Positions 31,555 to 35,714 of a DNA stretch of 35,714 bases are shown piece by piece. Position 1 is the first letter of the stretch; every line of letters starts with the position of its first letter. The stretch comes from a virus. The notes beneath the pieces are model-generated. The model made no database searches and was not told the origin of the DNA. It was given only the letters and a program-made list of their open reading frames with translations. The stretch is from positions 1-35,714 of IMG/VR virus record IMGVR_UViG_3300002835_000562. One strand, given 5' to 3'. The position numbers were made by a program, and so were the translations under genes.

Positions 31555-34500
31555 ACTGAACCCGTTATCATTAAAGTATCACGAAATTCCCTTTTCCACT
31601 TTTCGGTTTTATATTTACCATCACCGCCATATGTACCACCCGTCAATACTTCCGTATCACATCTTTCAGCAATAACTGTCCAATCCACCGATGCGGATGA
31701 ATTTTGATTTTCACTAACAACATATACATTTCCATCTTCAATTTTACCTTTTATTCTATCAAATGAATCATTATTTTGTAAAAATAATTGTGCATTTCTT
31801 GTTAATGAATTAAATGTTCCATTTGTTAATCTTGCAGAAATATCTATATTAGAACTACCTTCACCATTTATTAAATTTATTTTACCTCTATAAATCAAAT
31901 CTGCTTGTGGGCCTTCAATTGCAGTGTGATATAACCATTTATTTTCATCTAATGGATGTGTAATTTGGAATTGTTTAGTAGTCGCAGAAAACGTACCATT
32001 AACAGATAGTCCTGACAAAAATTGAGACTTTCCTTTTACTTCAAAAAAGTTTTCACCGGATACAGCCGACACAGATGCGTTCATATAATTCCTAACACCT
32101 GTATACACTTGTAATCCTGCAGGTGCCAATTGTGAAAATCCATTATCTACTCTACCAAACTGTACTTTTACAGTTGAACCAAAATCATTCATATAAACTA
32201 ATGCAGAGTCATCATATGGGTCGCCATTACTAGTTGCGCATTGAACATATTGTTCTAAATAAACATAAAACCAGTTTTGATTACTATCTACTTGAAAACC
32301 ACCTCCAAAAATACCATATGAATAATCAGCATAACTGAATGTGTTACCTGCTAGTTTTACTAAATTATTTTCAACAATAGTTGACCTATATGTTTGAATT
32401 AAATTTGTTCTATTGGCAGCGTGTGTATAAGATGCATATTTTTCTGCAACCAATGTTAATTGATACTTTGCACGTACTCCATCATCATTATTAATCGTTC
32501 CACCATTAACTTGAATAGTAGCAAGGAATTGTAATAAAGTTAAACCATTTACCCCATCTCCATCAACCCAAATTTCTTCGGTAGGATTTTCTAAGTATAT
32601 GATACCTGTACCCCTATAACCTAGACTACCATCAATATCACCTCTACCACTTGTTGCGGTTAATGTTCTGGTTTCTTCTTGAGAACTATCACCACTAACC
32701 GTTAATCTTGTAGTCGCTGCATATGTAAAATTAACAAAGTCAAACGAAGAAACAGCTATTGCCGGAATAGTTGTTGCCGGTGATATTTTTACTTTTGTTT
32801 GATTTGTACTATCTCTTGTAATAAAATAAGAAGCATCAGTTGAACTCAATTTAATAGTATGTGTACCATTACTTTTAAATAATGAGTTCCCATTAAAATT
32901 CCATCCCGCAATTGAACCGGTATCAAATTGTGCATCTCTACCAAAAAACTTTAATGAAGCAATTTTTTCCGCAACGATTGAGTCGGCTATTATTTTACCA
33001 GTACTAATTGAATTATCGTCTATGTAAGTTGCATTAACCGAACTACGTGTCGCTAATGCACCCAAACCGGTTACATCCGCTGTTGCCGATACACTACTTT
33101 TTAATGCCAAAGAACCAAGTCCTGCAACCGATGCGTTTGGAACCGTTACACCCGCACTTAGTGTTAGTGATGTTGCCGTAATACCACCTTGAATAGATAA
33201 ATTGTCACCATCAAAAGTTAGTTTACTGCCCAATGAAAATACATTAGTAGAACCCGATGCAAAATAAAATGGTGTATTTGCATTTGCATATGTACCAGTT
33301 CCTACATAAATCTTTTTATTTCCTCCATCCAAAGTGATTCCATTTTGACCTACTTTAAGAATTTCACTTATATACCCCGCATTACCAGCTAAAACAGGAG
33401 ACGAAATAGAACGTGCACTAATAAATGTTGTACCACCACCCGTCCAATCCCCAGCTGCTAATAAGTTTACAGAAGCACTTGCATCGGCTTTTGCTTGTGC
33501 AATCGCAGCCTGTTGTGCAGCCGTTGCTGCAACTGAACCGGATGTTACGGCTCGTCCTGCAGCACTTGATGCAAATAACTCTGCAGCGGTTTGTGCAGCT
33601 GCCGCTGAAACTGAACCCGATGATACTGCATTTGTTCCAATAGTATTTGCATAAGTTTGTGTAGCAGCATTACCAGCTGTTACATTTATAGTACCATTTA
33701 CAGAAAGATTTCCACTTGTATCAAATGTTAATTTATCTTTAAGAGAAAATTGTCCTGTACTATCCATATAAACGGATGTATTTACATTATTATAAGTTCC
33801 TGTTCCTACATATATTTTTCGAGTTGTAGTAGATGCGTCTAATACAATTGGATTTGTTTTACCGACTTGAAATTTATTACTAAAATATCCGTCTATACCT
33901 GCTATATTTGGTGAATAAATTGAAGAACTTTCTATAAATGTTCCAGGATATCCACCATCTGCTAATAATTTTACATTTGAAAGAGATGCAGATAATGTAA
34001 GTGCAACACTTCTTGATACCGAACCACTTAATGTAGTTATTGTTCCACTAACCGATGAACTTACACTAGTCAAACTACCACTAATAGATGAACTTGTTAA
34101 TGTTACTGTTCCACTAATTGAAGATGATACCCTATTTAAATCTGCTAAAGAACCCGATGCAGAAGAACTTATCAATGTAAGTGTACCATTTATATTATTG
34201 TTACCACCTGTAAATAATGCAGATTGTGTTACTGCAACAGGTACATAGTTATTGTTTACATCATAAAATTCAAATTTAAAATTATAAGTTTCATTACCTA
34301 ATACCGTCGGCATTGTAGTAACAAATGAAATCTCATCTGGAGAAAATGCGGTATCCTGTGATAATCGTAAACTAATATTTCCCAAATGCCATTCACCTTG
34401 AGATTGTGAAAAGTATAAAGATGCAGATGGATAATCCCTATCTATCCTAAATGGTATTACCGTATCTAATAAATTTTTTGTAGGTTGCGTTCCTATTAAT

Positions 34501-35561
34501 GTTGAAATACTGCTTGATATTGTTGTCGGTACCGTTACACCATTTACTACTGAAGTTGTAATTTGATTTAAATATATTCCCAAATTACTTGAAGTAGATG
34601 ATGAATAAAATGCATCTAAATTTAATTCATATGTATTTGAACTTTTAATATCCAAAGAAGATGAATATGTAAAATACCCACTACCTGTTAATCTAACACC
34701 ACTTTCAACTCTACTGGATGTAAGATATGCATTTAACGAACCTGTATTCCAATTATTTTTAAGTGTTTCCGATGTTAGTATTCCAGTCTGGCCTACTACA
34801 CTTCCTGACAAACCATATGATGTTAATAATTCTTTTGACTCAACCAATATATCTTGTATCAAATCATAATCGGAAATATCACCTTCAGAAGTTCTAAATA
34901 CTTTTACTCTTTTAACATCACCTGCAAATGTTTCTAATTTTGAAAGTTTAATATTTGCAAAGGATTGTGTAACTGCAGATGCGACTTTTAAATCATTTTC
35001 TATTCTATATAGTGGACTAAGTAATTCGGTAATAGTAGCTTGTGGCCTTTGGTAAAATCTAATCTTTGTAGTATTAGCTAATGCCGGATTTACATTTATA
35101 GTTTTTGTCCACTTAACATTGTATTTATTTTCCCAATCTAAAGGAACGGGAAGTGTAATACCATTTGTATCTTGATACTCACTTAACTCACCTAATATAG
35201 TAAGTGTACATGGCCCAAATGCCGTATCGGGATAAACATAAACCGATACTACCTTTGAAACACCTTCATAATATTCGGTTATAATGGGTTTATCATTAGT
35301 ATCTTTAAATGATGATGAAAAGTATCCTTCACCTGGTTCGTGATAAATTATATTACCTGCCGAATCTTTTAATTCAATTTGTATTTTAGTATCTGGAACT
35401 AATTCTTGTGAACCTGCAATTAAAAATGCATTCTTACCACCTGTAAATGTATCAGGCAATTCTGTTATTTTAAAATATCTACTATTAGGTTCCGTATCAT
35501 TTACTAATACGGCGTACTTGTCTAAGTTTTTAGCAAATAAAGTTTTTTGTATAACAGCCAT
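31551..35561 (-). CDS. Tail-fibre-like virion protein with internal repeats
   Basis: This 1336-residue protein is Ser/Thr/Asn-rich with low Cys. The N-terminal 200 residues (MAVIQKTLFAKNLDKYAVLV; ITELPDTFTGGKNAFLIAGS) look like a particle-attachment region. Residues 465-522 contain five SSSxSG-type tandem units. A module at about 532-640 (LLADGG...KIYVGTGTYNN...LTFDTSGNLSVNGTINVTAG) recurs at about 700-805 (LLAAGD...KIYVGTGTYAN...LTFDGDNLSIQGG), joined by an Ala-rich helix (640-698). The C-terminus KQFQITHPLDENKWLYHTAIEGPQ resembles a module found at the ends of many tail fibres. Trimeric beta-fibre structure is inferred. It starts after a 100-base non-coding gap and shares ATGA with the first glycosyltransferase gene, so fibre and glycan genes are linked. 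Confidence 0.8.
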   Translation of the reverse strand: MAVIQKTLFAKNLDKYAVLVNDTEPNSRYFKITELPDTFTGGKNAFLIAGSQELVPDTKIQIELKDSAGNIIYHEPGEGYFSSSFKDTNDKPIITEYYEGVSKVVSVYVYPDTAFGPCTLTILGELSEYQDTNGITLPVPLDWENKYNVKWTKTINVNPALANTTKIRFYQRPQATITELLSPLYRIENDLKVASAVTQSFANIKLSKLETFAGDVKRVKVFRTSEGDISDYDLIQDILVESKELLTSYGLSGSVVGQTGILTSETLKNNWNTGSLNAYLTSSRVESGVRLTGSGYFTYSSSLDIKSSNTYELNLDAFYSSSTSSNLGIYLNQITTSVVNGVTVPTTISSSISTLIGTQPTKNLLDTVIPFRIDRDYPSASLYFSQSQGEWHLGNISLRLSQDTAFSPDEISFVTTMPTVLGNETYNFKFEFYDVNNNYVPVAVTQSALFTGGNNNINGTLTLISSSASGSLADLNRVSSSISGTVTLTSSSISGSLTSVSSSVSGTITTLSGSVSRSVALTLSASLSNVKLLADGGYPGTFIESSSIYSPNIAGIDGYFSNKFQVGKTNPIVLDASTTTRKIYVGTGTYNNVNTSVYMDSTGQFSLKDKLTFDTSGNLSVNGTINVTAGNAATQTYANTIGTNAVSSGSVSAAAAQTAAELFASSAAGRAVTSGSVAATAAQQAAIAQAKADASASVNLLAAGDWTGGGTTFISARSISSPVLAGNAGYISEILKVGQNGITLDGGNKKIYVGTGTYANANTPFYFASGSTNVFSLGSKLTFDGDNLSIQGGITATSLTLSAGVTVPNASVAGLGSLALKSSVSATADVTGLGALATRSSVNATYIDDNSISTGKIIADSIVAEKIASLKFFGRDAQFDTGSIAGWNFNGNSLFKSNGTHTIKLSSTDASYFITRDSTNQTKVKISPATTIPAIAVSSFDFVNFTYAATTRLTVSGDSSQEETRTLTATSGRGDIDGSLGYRGTGIIYLENPTEEIWVDGDGVNGLTLLQFLATIQVNGGTINNDDGVRAKYQLTLVAEKYASYTHAANRTNLIQTYRSTIVENNLVKLAGNTFSYADYSYGIFGGGFQVDSNQNWFYVYLEQYVQCATSNGDPYDDSALVYMNDFGSTVKVQFGRVDNGFSQLAPAGLQVYTGVRNYMNASVSAVSGENFFEVKGKSQFLSGLSVNGTFSATTKQFQITHPLDENKWLYHTAIEGPQADLIYRGKINLINGEGSSNIDISARLTNGTFNSLTRNAQLFLQNNDSFDRIKGKIEDGNVYVVSENQNSSASVDWTVIAERCDTEVLTGGTYGGDGKYKTEKWKREFRDTLMITGSV
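33996..34169 (-). repeat. Tandem SSSxSG repeats in the fibre gene
   Basis: Codes for residues 465-522 of the fibre protein. After a longer first unit of 14 residues (SSSASGSLADLNRV), four 11-residue units follow: SSSISGTVTLT, SSSISGSLTSV, SSSVSGTITTL and SGSVSRSVALT. This is a probable extended helix-turn or beta-spiral shaft. DNA repeats like these can expand or contract and so change fibre length. Confidence 0.7.
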
Positions 35562-35611
35562 TTAATCTTTTTAAATAAATATCTCTAAAAAAAGAATTAT
35601 GTCATATTTAT

Positions 35612-35655
35612 CTAAAGAAAACTAATATACATTATATAATACTAAAGAAAACTAA
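35612..35655 (+). promoter_or_regulatory. Direct repeat of CTAAAGAAAACTAA before a plus-strand gene
   Basis: Two copies of CTAAAGAAAACTAA, at 35612-35625 and 35642-35655, exactly 30 bp apart, in the 101-base divergent gap between the fibre gene (minus) and a plus-strand gene. A TATAAT (35635-35640) lies just before the second copy, whose end is 7 nt from the plus-strand ATG. The first copy would sit near -35, so an activator- or MotA-like box plus operator is a reasonable guess. A third copy of the 13-bp core lies at 121-133. Confidence 0.5.
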
Positions 35656-35662
35656 ATAAGTT

Positions 35663-35714
35663 ATGAAATACGCAATGTTACAAATCAAAAAAGAAACCCA
35701 TGAACTTCTCAAAG
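35663..35714 (+). CDS. 5' end of a plus-strand gene (partial, unknown)
   Basis: ATG (35663-35665) opens a frame that runs off the window: MKYAMLQIKKETHELLK, 17 residues. The I-K-K-E-T-H-E-L-L-K run would suit a helix of a small regulatory or ribbon-helix-helix-like protein, but this is too short to assign. It is divergent from the fibre gene and preceded by the repeated CTAAAGAAAACTAA boxes. Confidence 0.5.
   Translation, partial: MKYAMLQIKKETHELLK

Noticed and set aside
1-35714. tRNA genes, CRISPR arrays, integrase, insertion sequences
   Set aside because: Looked for by eye on both strands; no cloverleaf-like sequence, spaced direct repeats or transposase/integrase motifs seen.

Overview
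The window looks like part of a large, strongly AT-rich tailed-phage genome (Caudoviricetes). It has T4-type packaging and head genes: a gp17-like large terminase, a gp20-like portal and a gp21-like prohead protease. This suggests a myovirus-like phage, but sheath, tube and major capsid genes are not in view. Several signs point to a Bacteroidota (Flavobacteria-like) host. Almost every start codon lacks a Shine-Dalgarno sequence and sits in an A-rich leader. Two leaders carry TTTG-N20-TAnnTTTA, close to the Bacteroidota promoter TTTG/TAnnTTTG. A phage-borne ribosomal protein bS21 resembles Bacteroidota bS21 (K-P-S and LRER segments). Virus and host are inferences from sequence features only.

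Layout: one block of minus-strand genes fills 134-35561, bounded by the 3' end of a plus-strand gene (1-66) and the 5' end of another (from 35663). Read in the direction of transcription (right to left), it has three parts. (1) 35561-31551: a 1336-residue tail-fibre-like protein. (2) 31554-14541: about 17 kb of tightly overlapping glycan genes. These comprise six glycosyltransferase-like proteins, three SDR sugar epimerase/reductases, an RmlC-like 3,5-epimerase, a two-subunit minimal thiamine-diphosphate enzyme, a radical SAM enzyme, three methyltransferases, an SGNH hydrolase and several LamG-like modules. (3) 14535-134: a 39-residue protein, a 1363-residue multi-enzyme fusion (cytidylyltransferase-like, HExxH metallopeptidase and KxDG ligase-like parts), packaging and prohead genes, and finally small genes including a Dps-like ferroxidase-type protein and bS21.

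How the genes may work together: packaging and prohead assembly genes are consecutive, as in T4. The glycan block lies directly downstream of the tail-fibre gene and appears to be co-transcribed with it, so it could decorate the fibre or virion or alter the host envelope. It has no sugar-nucleotide pyrophosphorylase and would have to draw on host NDP-sugars. The Dps-like protein and bS21 at the operon end suggest late control of iron or oxidative damage and of host translation initiation.

The most unusual points are bS21 with the Tyr54-equivalent position changed, an exact Dps ferroxidase spacing, two GT7 galactosyltransferase-like enzymes with a LamG domain inserted inside the catalytic fold, the triple-domain polyprotein, and the minimal split ThDP enzyme. 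No tRNA, CRISPR array, integrase or insertion sequence was seen, and there is no stretch above 300 bases without a gene.
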